From contig NZ_JACSPR010000004.1 of NCBI RefSeq assembly GCF_014837045.1, positions 124,001-188,000 on the forward strand: 64,000 nt of DNA, given 5' to 3'. The position numbers and the translations under genes are program-made. The DNA is from Corynebacterium gallinarum (lineage in GTDB: Bacteria > Actinomycetota > Actinomycetes > Mycobacteriales > Mycobacteriaceae). Shown piece by piece: positions 27,700 to 36,817 of this stretch (its first letter is position 1; every line of letters starts with the position of its first letter). The notes beneath the pieces were generated by a model that was given only the letters and a program-made list of their open reading frames with translations, made no database searches and was not told the origin of the DNA.

Positions 27700-29019
27700 G
27701 TGGCCGGCAACTTCGAATACGTTCAACATCCGCGACGCACGCTCCCCCCTCCCATACCGGCGGGACGCGGGCCAGCCGCAGCGTTCCTCCCCGGCACCTT
27801 CCACCCGATCAACCCCCGTAAGATAACCCCCGGCGACGACCAGGTTCTCCTGTCCGGCTGGGGGAAACTCGTGCGCTGGCTCATCGTGCTGGTGTCCATC
27901 TTCGCCATCATCGTAGGCATCAACCTCATCCTCGACGGTGTGTACAACGTCGGCTCCGCTAGCACCGCCCGCATGTACGACCTAGCCCGCGATCCCCTGA
28001 TCGGACTGCTGATCGGCATCCTGGCGACAGCCCTGGTCCAGTCCTCAACCACCACCACCACGCTGACCGTTGCCGCGGTGGGCGCCGGTATCGTCTCCGT
28101 GCCCGTCGCCATCCCCATCATTATGGGCGCGAATGTGGGCACCACCATGACCGCCCTGCTCGTCGCCTTCTCCTATATGGGTGAACGGCGGGAATTCAAG
28201 AAGGCCTTCACCACCGCGGCGATGCACCTGTGGTTCAACATGCTGGTCATGATGGTCCTGCTCACCGTCGAGATGCTCTTCCACCCGCTGCAGAACATCT
28301 CCGGTGAACTCGCCGAAGCCTTCCTCGGGGCGGGTGACACCTCCGCACCCACCACCCATGTGGTTCAGGCGGTGGTGGAGCCATTCATCGCCCTCATCGG
28401 TACCAACGGTCTGTTCGGCATGGCAGGTAGCGCCGGCATGGCCACCCTCCTGACGTTGGGAACCGGCACCCTCCTGATCCTGGTGGCCATCCGGGTGATG
28501 AGCTACCAGCTGCGGATGATCACCGCGGCCACCGCCCATTCCCTGCTGGACAAGTTCTCCCTCTCCGGACCGGAGGACACCCCGCATATCGGGGTGCGGT
28601 CCAATCTCATCGGTTTCGGCATCGGACTGCTGTTCACGGTGCTGGTCACCGCATCCTCGGTCACGGTGTCCTCCATGCAGCCCTTCGCGGTCACCCAGTC
28701 CCTGAAACGACGGGTCATCCTCGCGGTCATCCTGGGTGCCAATGTGGGCACCACCCTCACCGCCACGGTGGCCACCCTCGCGGTCGTGGGTGTCTACGGT
28801 GCCTTCGCCCTGCAGGCCGCCCTGGTGCATGTGCTGTTCAACGTCATCGGTTCCACCCTGGTACTGTCCATCCCCCGGTTGTCCCAGATGATCATCAGCC
28901 TGGCTGAGACCAGTGCGGGCATCGCCGCCCGCAGTTACACCAACGCGCTCATCTTCATCCTCGGTTTCTACATCGCCATCCCCGCGGCGGTTCTGCTGCT
29001 GTACACCATGATGAACTAG
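27700..29019 (+). CDS. Na+/phosphate cotransporter family protein (NptA/PhoU-less type)
   Basis: 439 aa with a GTG start and GAGGGGGAGGGAA upstream. It has two inverted PF02690-type repeats, each with the QSS and GANVGTT signatures: 'ALVQSSTTTTTLTVAAVGAG...IIMGANVGTTMTALL', then 'SSVTVSSMQPFAV...AVILGANVGTTLTATV'. About eight to ten helices are present, and it imports phosphate with sodium. Proximity to polyphosphate kinase in the window is suggestive only. A short GCCTGG/CCAGGC stem follows the stop, before the convergent ABC permease. Confidence 0.88.
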   Translation: MAGNFEYVQHPRRTLPPPIPAGRGPAAAFLPGTFHPINPRKITPGDDQVLLSGWGKLVRWLIVLVSIFAIIVGINLILDGVYNVGSASTARMYDLARDPLIGLLIGILATALVQSSTTTTTLTVAAVGAGIVSVPVAIPIIMGANVGTTMTALLVAFSYMGERREFKKAFTTAAMHLWFNMLVMMVLLTVEMLFHPLQNISGELAEAFLGAGDTSAPTTHVVQAVVEPFIALIGTNGLFGMAGSAGMATLLTLGTGTLLILVAIRVMSYQLRMITAATAHSLLDKFSLSGPEDTPHIGVRSNLIGFGIGLLFTVLVTASSVTVSSMQPFAVTQSLKRRVILAVILGANVGTTLTATVATLAVVGVYGAFALQAALVHVLFNVIGSTLVLSIPRLSQMIISLAETSAGIAARSYTNALIFILGFYIAIPAAVLLLYTMMN

Positions 29020-29040
29020 AAGCCTGGGCCAGGCTGGGTG

Positions 29041-29802
29041 TCAGGCATCCCGCTTCTCCAGCGCGACGATGCCAGCGACAAGCAACACCACCGCCCAGAT
29101 ACCGAAGTAGACCGCGCCGAACTCCGGCCCCCACCCGGGATCCGCGGTCTGGTACCCGGTGATGAAGGACCGCAGGTTGGTGAAGGGTCCGTATTTACCC
29201 ACGAACTCCCCGACCCGGGGCAGGATACCCGCCAGATCCTCCAGGGCGAGATGCCACATGAGGATCAGCGCGATGGCACCGGCGGACTGCCGCAGCAACA
29301 GGGCGATACCGGAGGAGAACGTCACCAGCAGGGCCGCACCCACCGGGTACTGCCACATGATGCGACGTGCCTCGTCGTCATTCCAGACATCCAGCGTGCT
29401 GCTGGCCAGATCAGAGGCCAGGGTCTTCGCCACATAGAAGCACAACAACACCGTGATGAAGATGATCACCATCGACAACACCGTGTAGAGCAGCCATTTC
29501 GCCACCGCCACCACCCAGCGCTTCGGGGTAGCCAGGAAGGACTGCTGCTGATAGCCGTACCGGAACTCGGTGGTGAACATCATGACCGCCTGGACAATCA
29601 CCACGATGAAACTGGCGATGTAGACACCCGCGACGGTGCTGCCCGCCAACAGCAGGGTGGTGGCCAGATCCTCCCCGGTGGCGAACGTACCCGTGATGGC
29701 GGCAAAACCCACACTGAGCAGGATGATGAGCGCCGTGGTCCACCAGAAAGACCTGGTGGTGCGCAGTTTGGTCCATTCGGACTTCAGAACATTGACGAAC
29801 AT
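29041..29802 (-). CDS. ABC-2 type transporter permease
   Basis: 253 aa, six helices, starting MFVNVLKSEWTKLRTTRSFWW, the usual cytoplasmic start of ABC-2 permeases ('SEWTKLRT'). 'EFRYGYQQQSFLATPKRW' is the conserved cytoplasmic coupling loop. AGGAGAGG precedes the ATG; the frame is open further upstream but overlaps the ATPase. It follows the ATPase gene with a 4-base gap, so the two form one exporter. The substrate is not readable. Confidence 0.88.
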   Translation of the reverse strand: MFVNVLKSEWTKLRTTRSFWWTTALIILLSVGFAAITGTFATGEDLATTLLLAGSTVAGVYIASFIVVIVQAVMMFTTEFRYGYQQQSFLATPKRWVVAVAKWLLYTVLSMVIIFITVLLCFYVAKTLASDLASSTLDVWNDDEARRIMWQYPVGAALLVTFSSGIALLLRQSAGAIALILMWHLALEDLAGILPRVGEFVGKYGPFTNLRSFITGYQTADPGWGPEFGAVYFGIWAVVLLVAGIVALEKRDA

Positions 29803-29806
29803 GGGT

Positions 29807-30745
29807 CTACCTCTCCTCCTGCGGGGTGGGTGGTGTTTCTGCCTGGTACTCCACGGATTCACCCGTGGTCTGGAGGAAGGCCTGTTCCAGGGAGGCACGG
29901 TGCTCGGAAAGCTCCAGCAGCGCGATGCCCTGGGCGAAGGCGAGCTCACCGATCTCATCGGTGGTGCGGTCCATGATGGTGAAGGTGGGGCGGGCGTCGA
30001 CAAGCGTCGTCTCGAAGCGGATCCCGCGCGCCTGCAGCGCTGCCTGCAACGCGTCCGGCTGCGGGGTGCGCACCGTGACAGTGGTGGCGGAATGCTCGCG
30101 GATGAAGTCCTGGATGGGGGTGTCAGCCACCAACCGGCCACGGCCGATGACCACCAGGTGATCCGCCGTCAGCGCCATCTCCGACAGCAGATGGGAACTG
30201 ACCAGGACGGTGCGCCCCTCCGCTGCGAGGCTCTTGAGCAGCATGCGCACCCAGTGGATACCCTCCGGATCAAGCCCGTTGACCGGCTCATCCAGGATGA
30301 GATACTCCGGATCACCCAACAGCGCAGCCGCCAACCCCAGCCGCTGCCCCATGCCGAGCGAGAACCCACCGGTTTTCTTACCCGCCACATCGCTCAGACC
30401 AACCAGTCCGAGCACCTCATCCACCCGGGAGGTGGGCAATCCGTTGGCCTGCGCAATCCACTTCAGGTGATTGGCCGCCGCACGGTTCGGGTGGGTTGCC
30501 TTGGCATCCAGGAGCGCACCCACCCGCGTCAGGGGATTCTTCAACGCCCGGTAGGGCTGCCCATCAATGGTGGCATGCCCGGAGGTGGGGTTATCCAACC
30601 CGACGATGCACCGCATGGTGGTGGATTTGCCGGCGCCGTTCGGCCCGAGGAAACCCGTCACCATGCCTGGTTTGACAGTGAATGTCAGGTCCTCGACCGC
30701 CCGGACCTGCCCATACTGTTTGGTGAGGCCTGCGACTTCGATCAT
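29807..30745 (-). CDS. ABC transporter ATP-binding protein
   Basis: 312 aa. Walker A GPNGAGKST, signature FSLGMGQRLGLA (an SLGMxQR variant common in ABC-2 exporters), Walker B YLILDEPVNGLD and switch His in VSSHLLSEM are all present. The C-terminal ~90 residues are the DUF4162-like part of drug or lantibiotic exporters. It pairs with the adjacent permease. An 11-mer copy lies at 29995, encoding TLVDAR. Confidence 0.93.
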   Translation of the reverse strand: MIEVAGLTKQYGQVRAVEDLTFTVKPGMVTGFLGPNGAGKSTTMRCIVGLDNPTSGHATIDGQPYRALKNPLTRVGALLDAKATHPNRAAANHLKWIAQANGLPTSRVDEVLGLVGLSDVAGKKTGGFSLGMGQRLGLAAALLGDPEYLILDEPVNGLDPEGIHWVRMLLKSLAAEGRTVLVSSHLLSEMALTADHLVVIGRGRLVADTPIQDFIREHSATTVTVRTPQPDALQAALQARGIRFETTLVDARPTFTIMDRTTDEIGELAFAQGIALLELSEHRASLEQAFLQTTGESVEYQAETPPTPQEER

Positions 30746-30769
30746 GCAGACCAGTGTGTCATTAGTTGC

Positions 30770-31297
30770 CTAATTCAACACAGCGAGGTCCCCCGCCAGA
30801 CCCCGCAACCGTGGCCACGACGCCTTGAACGCCGGCATCAACGGCAGGTCCTCCACCTCCTCGACAGACACCCAGCGCAACTCCAGGGACTCCTCATTGG
30901 CGGTGGTCTCCAGCACATCACCGCTGGTGGTACGCGCAATCACGGTGGTGTACGTCCACCCCCCGGCGAGCTCAGGACGCTCCGGATCAGCCGGGAACGG
31001 CCCCGCGGTGACCAGGGTATCCAGGATCTCCACCTGCCCTGCATCTATTCCCGTCTCCTCCGCAGCCTCACGCAACGCGGCCTGCGCCTCGGACTCATGC
31101 GAATCCCGCGCCCCACCCGGAAGCGCCCACGTGCCACCGTTATTGGTCCAGTGCGCACGGTGCTGCATGAGTATCCGCCAGCCGGAGATCTCCTCCCCCG
31201 CATAACCTGCGATCAGCAGCAGACCAGCCGCCCCGTTGCGTCCCCACATGGCAGCACCCTCAGGTCCCGCTGCCCAACCATCACCATCGCCTCTCAT
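30770..31297 (-). CDS. Nudix hydrolase (MutT3 position)
   Basis: 175 aa. A complete Nudix box spans GGARDSHE through REAAEETGI (G-x5-E-x7-RE-x2-EE-x-G). Such enzymes cleave nucleoside diphosphate derivatives such as oxidised dNTPs. TAATGT with a 7-base gap before the ATG at 31297 supports this start as leaderless; MWGRNG at 31249 is an alternative. It is divergent from glnX, as M. tuberculosis mutT3 (Rv0413) stands beside Rv0412c-Rv0410c; the substrate is not established by sequence. Confidence 0.87.
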   Translation of the reverse strand: MRGDGDGWAAGPEGAAMWGRNGAAGLLLIAGYAGEEISGWRILMQHRAHWTNNGGTWALPGGARDSHESEAQAALREAAEETGIDAGQVEILDTLVTAGPFPADPERPELAGGWTYTTVIARTTSGDVLETTANEESLELRWVSVEEVEDLPLMPAFKASWPRLRGLAGDLAVLN

Positions 31298-31401
31298 GTA
31301 CTACACATTAGGGGAACAACGGGGTTCCGTGGAACATGACGGGGCGGGGAGCTGGGTTCGGGGGCGGGGCGTTGGGCACCTGCCCACCCCGCCGCATCAC
31401 A

Positions 31402-31455
31402 GCCATATCAGGGCCATATCAGAGCCACAGCAGAGCCACAGCAGAGCCACAGCAG
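31402..31455 (+). repeat. Short tandem repeats upstream of glnX
   Basis: Two copies of GCCATATCAG run into three copies of the 11-bp unit AGAGCCACAGC (31421-31453), plus a fragment AGAGC. The block lies 75-130 bases before the glnX start. It could bind a regulator or be a slipped-strand expansion. Confidence 0.75.
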
Positions 31456-31531
31456 AGCTTCCGCTACCCAGATCACAATATGATTGCGCCGTCTACTTTC
31501 TCACAGACATCAACCGCGCTATCCTGAAACA

Positions 31532-33166
31532 ATGACGCGGGATGGAATTGGGGAGCAATCCACAGTTGCAGGTGGGTCGGGTGCGCCCGGCGGAGCGTCC
31601 GGCATGCAAGGATCACCGGCAAAGGGTGACCGACAGGGTGAGGAGGACCTCCCCGATCCCGTCCATACGGACACCCCACGTCGTGTCCTCACCGGTGGGA
31701 GTAGGCGGGCCCGCGCCGGGGTGCGGAGTTTCCGCAGCACGGCCCAGCCGGTCCGGAACACCGCCCTTATCGATGACGAGGATGATGAGGACTCCCCGGA
31801 TCACTGGCTTGATCCGATCACGATGGAGAACCGGTCCAAGCGCAGTGTCCTCAATGCCATCATCCAGGAGACCTTCGGTCAGCCACTGTTTGTGCTGCGT
31901 CGCCTGTGGGGTTTCATCAACACCTCCCCGGGCAAGATCACGGCACTGACGGTAATTATCTCGGTGGCGATCTTCGCCGCCGGTTATGCCATGTCGATCT
32001 CCTCCGACCAGCGCCAGTCCCAGTTGGACAACCTGATCACCAACACGGAACCGGTCTCCTACAACGCCCATGTGCTCTACACATCCCTGTCGGTGGCGGA
32101 CACCATCGCCACCACGGGGTTTGTGCAGGCCGGCATCGAGGGGCCGATGAACAGGGTGCGGTACAACTCGGCGATCGACCGTGCGTCGGTGGCCGCCACC
32201 GAGACCGCATCCTCCGCCGACAGCGCAGATGAACGGCTGATGGAGCTGGTGACAGAGATCCAGCGTCAATTGCCCATCTACACGGGTCTGGTGGAGACGG
32301 CACGCAGCAACAACCGGGCGGGTAACCCGGTGAGCGTGGCCTATATGGCCGAGGCGAGTGCGATGATGCGCAATGAGATCCTGCCCAAGGCCTCCGAGCT
32401 GTACAACATGACCAGCCGTGCGGTGACGGATCAGCAGCGGACGATGATGCGCCCGCAGTGGGTGCCGTTGTCGGGTCTGGTGGCGGCGCTGGCCATGCTG
32501 ACCTTGGCGCAGTGGTGGCTCATGCGTGTCACCCGCCGTCGGATCAACAAGGGATTCGCCCTGGCCACCGCCATGATGCTGATCGCCACTTTCTGGGTCG
32601 CGGCCGCGGACTGGACCACCTGGCAGGCGGGCACCCGGGGTTTCGAGGAGGCATCCGGACCACTGAAATCCATGACCACGGCACGCATCTACGCCCAGCA
32701 TGCCCGCACCACGGAGACACTCGCCCTGGTGCGTCGGCAGTCGATCCAGGGCAGCACCACCGGGTTCAACGCCACCATCAGCCAGATCCAGCGGGCGCTG
32801 GACGAATATGAGCAGACCGCCCAGTCCCAGACACCGGAACACCAGGTGCTCATAGGCCAGGTGCGCAAAGCCATGACCGACTGGTCGCGGGAGCATGACC
32901 AGTTCATGATGTTCCTCCAGAACGGCGATTACAACGCGGCCGTGACCACCGTCCTGTCCACGAATGCGACGGGCCGGACCAGCTTCGATGAACTGGACGC
33001 GGCCATGGCTGAACTCATCGCGGATTCCCGCGTCGCCATGCGCTCCTACATCGAAAGCGGCCTGGCCGCGACCTCGCTGGTGGCCATCTCCGTGCTGATC
33101 CTGTCGATCGCCTCGGTGATGGCGCTGTGGATCGGTATCCGGCCCCGTCTGCAGGAGTACCTGTGA
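31532..33166 (+). CDS. glnX: GlnX, membrane partner of the GlnH-PknG signalling pathway
   Basis: 544 aa. A cytoplasmic Pro/Arg-rich N-terminus of about 110 residues is followed by four helices: 'ALTVIISVAIFAAGYAM', 'LSGLVAALAMLTLAQWWLM', 'GFALATAMMLIATFWVA' and a C-terminal 'SLVAISVLILSIASVMALWIGI'. Two extracytoplasmic helical regions lie between them, a chemoreceptor-like layout. In C. glutamicum and mycobacteria this protein links amino-acid-binding GlnH to kinase PknG. TATCCT with a 6-base gap before the ATG at 31532 supports a leaderless start rather than the longer frame. Its stop overlaps the glnH start (TGATG). Confidence 0.9.
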   Translation: MTRDGIGEQSTVAGGSGAPGGASGMQGSPAKGDRQGEEDLPDPVHTDTPRRVLTGGSRRARAGVRSFRSTAQPVRNTALIDDEDDEDSPDHWLDPITMENRSKRSVLNAIIQETFGQPLFVLRRLWGFINTSPGKITALTVIISVAIFAAGYAMSISSDQRQSQLDNLITNTEPVSYNAHVLYTSLSVADTIATTGFVQAGIEGPMNRVRYNSAIDRASVAATETASSADSADERLMELVTEIQRQLPIYTGLVETARSNNRAGNPVSVAYMAEASAMMRNEILPKASELYNMTSRAVTDQQRTMMRPQWVPLSGLVAALAMLTLAQWWLMRVTRRRINKGFALATAMMLIATFWVAAADWTTWQAGTRGFEEASGPLKSMTTARIYAQHARTTETLALVRRQSIQGSTTGFNATISQIQRALDEYEQTAQSQTPEHQVLIGQVRKAMTDWSREHDQFMMFLQNGDYNAAVTTVLSTNATGRTSFDELDAAMAELIADSRVAMRSYIESGLAATSLVAISVLILSIASVMALWIGIRPRLQEYL

Positions 33167-34233
33167 TGACGGGAGCTTATCGACGACCCGGCCGCCTCCC
33201 CACCACCCTGGTGGGGGCGTTGCTGTCCGCGACCCTGCTGGCGTCCTGCGTGAACCCGGAGATAGACACCTCCGCGACCCTCGATGATATGTACCCACGC
33301 ATCAACCCCGAGGCGGGCCCTCCCCTGCCCCCGGGCTCCAAGGTGGAGGCCCCCGGCACCGTCCCGGCGCGCCCGGTCATCACCGACACCTGGGAGGGTT
33401 CCCTGCGCCCGGATGACCGGGAACCGAAGGAACGGGTCCCGGAGATCTTCCAGCGCGGCCGTCTCATCGTGGGAGTGGACCAGTCCAAGAACCTGCTCAG
33501 CTTCCGCGACCCCGTCAGTGGACAACTACGTGGTTTCGAGGTGCAGCTGGCCAAGGAGATCGCCCGGGACATCTTCGGTAACCCCGAGGCGGTGGATTTC
33601 CGGTTCATCGAGGCCGGTGACAGCCTGCGCGGTTTATCCCGCGGTGATGTGGACATGGTCATCCGCTCGGTGTCCGTCACCGAGGACCGCCTGCGGCGCA
33701 TGGAGTTCTCCACCCCCTATATGCGCACCCAGACCCGCCTGCTGGTCATGGACAACTCCGGCATCCAGGGCATTGATGATCTCGCGGGCCACACCGTCTG
33801 CGTGGCCGACGGGTCCACCGCCCTGCAGAAGACCCGCGCCATGGCACCGGAATCCAGCATCCTGCGCACCCGCAACTGGTCGGACTGCCTCATGTCACTC
33901 CAGCAGCAGCAGGCCCAGGCGATCCTGGGTGATGATGTGGTCCTCGCTGGCATCGCCGCACAGGATCCCTACACCCGGATCCTGCCGTCCATCCTGGCCT
34001 GGGAGTCCTACGCCGTGGCCATCGCCCCCTCCCGGGCGAGCAAGGACACCACCGGCCTGGTGAGGCAGGTCAATGCCACGATGGAACGCATCCAGGAGGA
34101 CACCACCTGGTGGTCGATGTTCAATGACTGGTTCGGCGAGTACCTGTACACCTATGGTCCGCCACCGTTGCAGTACAGGGACGAACCGCAGGCAGAGGAC
34201 GGAGATGACGGAGACACCGATGACGAACAGTGA
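33166..34233 (+). CDS. glnH: GlnH, lipoprotein amino-acid-binding sensor
   Basis: 355 aa. The signal peptide ends in the lipobox LLASC with acylated Cys28. A periplasmic-binding-protein type 2 domain starts near residue 105 ('RGRLIVGVDQSKNLLSF', 'LRGFEVQLAKEIARDIFG', 'GDVDMVIRSVSVTEDR', 'FSTPYM'). Despite its name, the family binds aspartate/glutamate-type ligands in the recalled literature. There are no ABC permease genes beside it, which fits a sensor role. The start overlaps the glnX stop and the end overlaps pknG by 14 bases. The 11-mer at 33175 encodes residues AYRR right after the start. Confidence 0.93.
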   Translation: MTGAYRRPGRLPTTLVGALLSATLLASCVNPEIDTSATLDDMYPRINPEAGPPLPPGSKVEAPGTVPARPVITDTWEGSLRPDDREPKERVPEIFQRGRLIVGVDQSKNLLSFRDPVSGQLRGFEVQLAKEIARDIFGNPEAVDFRFIEAGDSLRGLSRGDVDMVIRSVSVTEDRLRRMEFSTPYMRTQTRLLVMDNSGIQGIDDLAGHTVCVADGSTALQKTRAMAPESSILRTRNWSDCLMSLQQQQAQAILGDDVVLAGIAAQDPYTRILPSILAWESYAVAIAPSRASKDTTGLVRQVNATMERIQEDTTWWSMFNDWFGEYLYTYGPPPLQYRDEPQAEDGDDGDTDDEQ

Positions 34234-36751
34234 CGGCAACAATGTGGAGGACCCGGGGACCTCACCTCCCACCGAGGCGGTGAAGTTCGACCCCTTCGCC
34301 GACGACGATGACGATCTCGATGAGGTCGAGCTGGCCCTGGCCCCACCCACGGAGGGCGTGGCCTACGACCCTGATGCTGTCTCCCCCGGCACGGAGGCGG
34401 TGAAGTTCGATCCCTTCGCCGATGACGATGATGACGACGACCTCCCGGCTGAGGAACTCGATCACCTGTTGAAGGATCTGGATCAGCTCCGCGCCACCCA
34501 GGGGCAGTTCGTCGCGGAGGAGGTGGAGGAACCCACCGACATCACGATCAGCGATCCGGAGATCCCGACCGCCGCGACCTTCGCCAGCGCCGACCCGAGT
34601 GCCCGCAGCCGCAGGGAGGCGATCTCCACCTTCCGTGAGCGTCGCGGTATCACCCGTCAGTCCCGCATGGTGGCCGACGGCATGGTGGAGCTGCCGTTCA
34701 TCACACCCAAGCCGGAGAGCGAACTGCTCATCGATCCGGAGGCGAAACTCAAACCCGGGATCAAACCACCCCAGCTGCAGGCCGGTGACATCGTCGCCGA
34801 GCAGTATGAGGTCCTGGGGGTGATCGCCCACGGTGGCATGGGGTGGATCTACCTGGCCAATGACCTCAATGTGGCCAACCGTGTCGTGGTGCTCAAGGGC
34901 ATGATGGCGCAGACCAGTGCCCAGGACCAGGGCACGGCCGAGGCGGAGCGCGCCTTCCTGGCCGATATCACCCACCCGGGCATCGTGAAGGCCTACAACT
35001 TCATCGATGATCCCCGGGTGCCCGGTGGTTTCATCGTCATGGAATACGTCAACGGCCCCTCCCTCAATGACCGGCGGAAGCAGCAGAAGGACGGGGTGCT
35101 CAGCTTCGACCTGGCCATCGGGTACATCCTCGAGGTGCTGCCCGCCATGGACTATCTCCATTCCCGCGGCGTGGTCTACAACGATCTCAAACCAGAGAAC
35201 ATCATCGCCACCGAGGATCAGATCAAGCTGATCGACCTGGGTGCGGTCTCCGGCATCGGGGCCTATGGCTATATCTACGGCACCAAGGGGTACCAGGCAC
35301 CCGAGGTGGCCACGCAGGGTCCGTCGGTGGCCTCGGATATCTACACCATCGGGCGCACCCTGGCGGCCCTGACCCTGAAACTGCCCGTCGAGGACGGTGT
35401 GCTGGCCCCCGGGATCCCCTCGCCCAACGATCAGCCGCAGCTGCGCCGCCACCTCTCCTTTTACCGCCTGCTGCTGCGCGCCACCGCCGTGACACCGGAG
35501 GACCGGTTCACCTCGGTCGCGGAGCTGCGCACCCAGTTGTTCGGTGTGCTCCGGGAGATCCTGGCCATCCGCGACGGGAAACAATTCCCCGCCCAGCACT
35601 CCCTGTTCTCCCCCCAGCGAAGCACCTTCGGCACCAAGCACATGGTCTTCCGCACGGACAAGCTTATCGACGGGATCGACAGGCAGGTCCGCATCACCGC
35701 CCCCGAGATCGTCTCCGCACTGCCGGTTCCCCTGATCGACCGCACCGACCCCGGTGCCCGCATGCTGTCGGGTTCCTCCTATGCGGAGGCCTCCGAAACC
35801 CTGGAGAACCTGCGCACCTCCATGGAGGACGAGCAGTACCGCGACTCGATCGAGATCCCCCTCGGTGTGGTGCGTGCCCTGCTCGACCTGGGTTTCACCG
35901 CCGAGGCACGCGCCTGGCTGGGCACCCTCAAGGAGCGGATGGGCCGGGACTGGCGGCATCAGTGGTTCTCCGGGATCACCCACCTCCTGCTCGATGATTA
36001 CGCCGCCGCCCAGGAATACTTCTACACCGTGCTCACCATTCTGCCCGGTGAGGCTGCCCCGAAGCTGGCGCTGGCGGCGGTGGATGAACTACTCCTCCAG
36101 CAGATGGGGCATGAGAACACCCCCCTGCTCACCCCGGCCCTGGTCAACGCCACCGCGACCCTGGGTGATGACTTCGAGCAGCTGGATGTCTCCGAGTTCA
36201 CCGGCTTGGGCAAGACCTGGTCGCATATCACCTCGGAACCGTCGATCCTCCGGTTCCACTCACTGCGTGTCTATGCCCTGGTGTGGTTGACCAACCCCAC
36301 CACGGTGTCCTCGGCCTTCGGTCTGGCCCGGCAGCTGATGGCGGAGGGCCAGATCGAGCTGGCGGTGCAGGCCCTGGACAAACTGTCACCGGCCTCCCGT
36401 CACCACCGCATGGCCAAACTCACCACGATCCTGCTGCTGCTCAGCTCCAACCTGAGCGAATCACGCATCCGGCGTTCAGCCCGGCGTCTCTCCGAGATCC
36501 CCACCAACGAACCCCGCTTCAACCAGATCAAGATCGCCATCATGTCCGCCGGCCTGTCCTGGCTGCGGGACAGGGACCTGCAGTCCGCCGCCTCCCCCAA
36601 CCCCCTGTTCGAGTACCCGTTCACGCAGCGCGGCCTCCGGGAGGGTATCTCCGAGGCCCTGCGGGTGCAGGCCCGGTCCGCCCCGTTCGCCCGACACCGC
36701 TACACCCTGGTGGACATGGCCAACGCGGTCCGGCCCTTCACGTGGTTCTGA
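34220..36751 (+). CDS. pknG: Serine/threonine protein kinase PknG
   Basis: 843 aa, cytosolic. The N-terminus carries acidic repeats (EAVKFDPFADDDDD twice, one diverged copy between), followed by a region without cysteines where mycobacterial PknG has its rubredoxin zinc ribbon. The kinase domain runs from about residue 195: glycine loop 'AHGGMGWIYLA', Lys in 'VVLKG', catalytic loop 'VVYNDLKPEN', 'IDLGAVSGIG' in place of DFG, and 'GTKGYQAPE'. The C-terminal ~350 residues are a TPR-type helical domain. PknG phosphorylates OdhI (GarA), releasing 2-oxoglutarate dehydrogenase from inhibition. GGAG precedes the ATG. It is the last gene of glnX-glnH-pknG. Confidence 0.96.
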   Translation: MTNSDGNNVEDPGTSPPTEAVKFDPFADDDDDLDEVELALAPPTEGVAYDPDAVSPGTEAVKFDPFADDDDDDDLPAEELDHLLKDLDQLRATQGQFVAEEVEEPTDITISDPEIPTAATFASADPSARSRREAISTFRERRGITRQSRMVADGMVELPFITPKPESELLIDPEAKLKPGIKPPQLQAGDIVAEQYEVLGVIAHGGMGWIYLANDLNVANRVVVLKGMMAQTSAQDQGTAEAERAFLADITHPGIVKAYNFIDDPRVPGGFIVMEYVNGPSLNDRRKQQKDGVLSFDLAIGYILEVLPAMDYLHSRGVVYNDLKPENIIATEDQIKLIDLGAVSGIGAYGYIYGTKGYQAPEVATQGPSVASDIYTIGRTLAALTLKLPVEDGVLAPGIPSPNDQPQLRRHLSFYRLLLRATAVTPEDRFTSVAELRTQLFGVLREILAIRDGKQFPAQHSLFSPQRSTFGTKHMVFRTDKLIDGIDRQVRITAPEIVSALPVPLIDRTDPGARMLSGSSYAEASETLENLRTSMEDEQYRDSIEIPLGVVRALLDLGFTAEARAWLGTLKERMGRDWRHQWFSGITHLLLDDYAAAQEYFYTVLTILPGEAAPKLALAAVDELLLQQMGHENTPLLTPALVNATATLGDDFEQLDVSEFTGLGKTWSHITSEPSILRFHSLRVYALVWLTNPTTVSSAFGLARQLMAEGQIELAVQALDKLSPASRHHRMAKLTTILLLLSSNLSESRIRRSARRLSEIPTNEPRFNQIKIAIMSAGLSWLRDRDLQSAASPNPLFEYPFTQRGLREGISEALRVQARSAPFARHRYTLVDMANAVRPFTWF

Positions 36752-36765
36752 TCCCCGGCACACCA

Positions 36766-36795
36766 AAACGCCACCCCGATCCCGGGGCGGCGTTT
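36766..36795. terminator. Bidirectional terminator between pknG and ackA
   Basis: AAACGCC-A-CCCCG pairs with CGGGG-C-GGCGTTT, with A and T runs on both sides, placed between two convergent genes. Confidence 0.9.
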
Positions 36796-36817
36796 CACTG
36801 TCTGCAGAAGACGGGTG

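Noticed and set aside
27580..27700. PhoR box upstream of the Na/Pi gene
   Set aside because: Only scattered TTCACC-like bits were seen, without the expected spaced direct repeats.
34262..35983. 573-codon open frame antisense to pknG
   Set aside because: It lies opposite the kinase motifs and has the typical Gly/Asp/Val-rich shadow composition.
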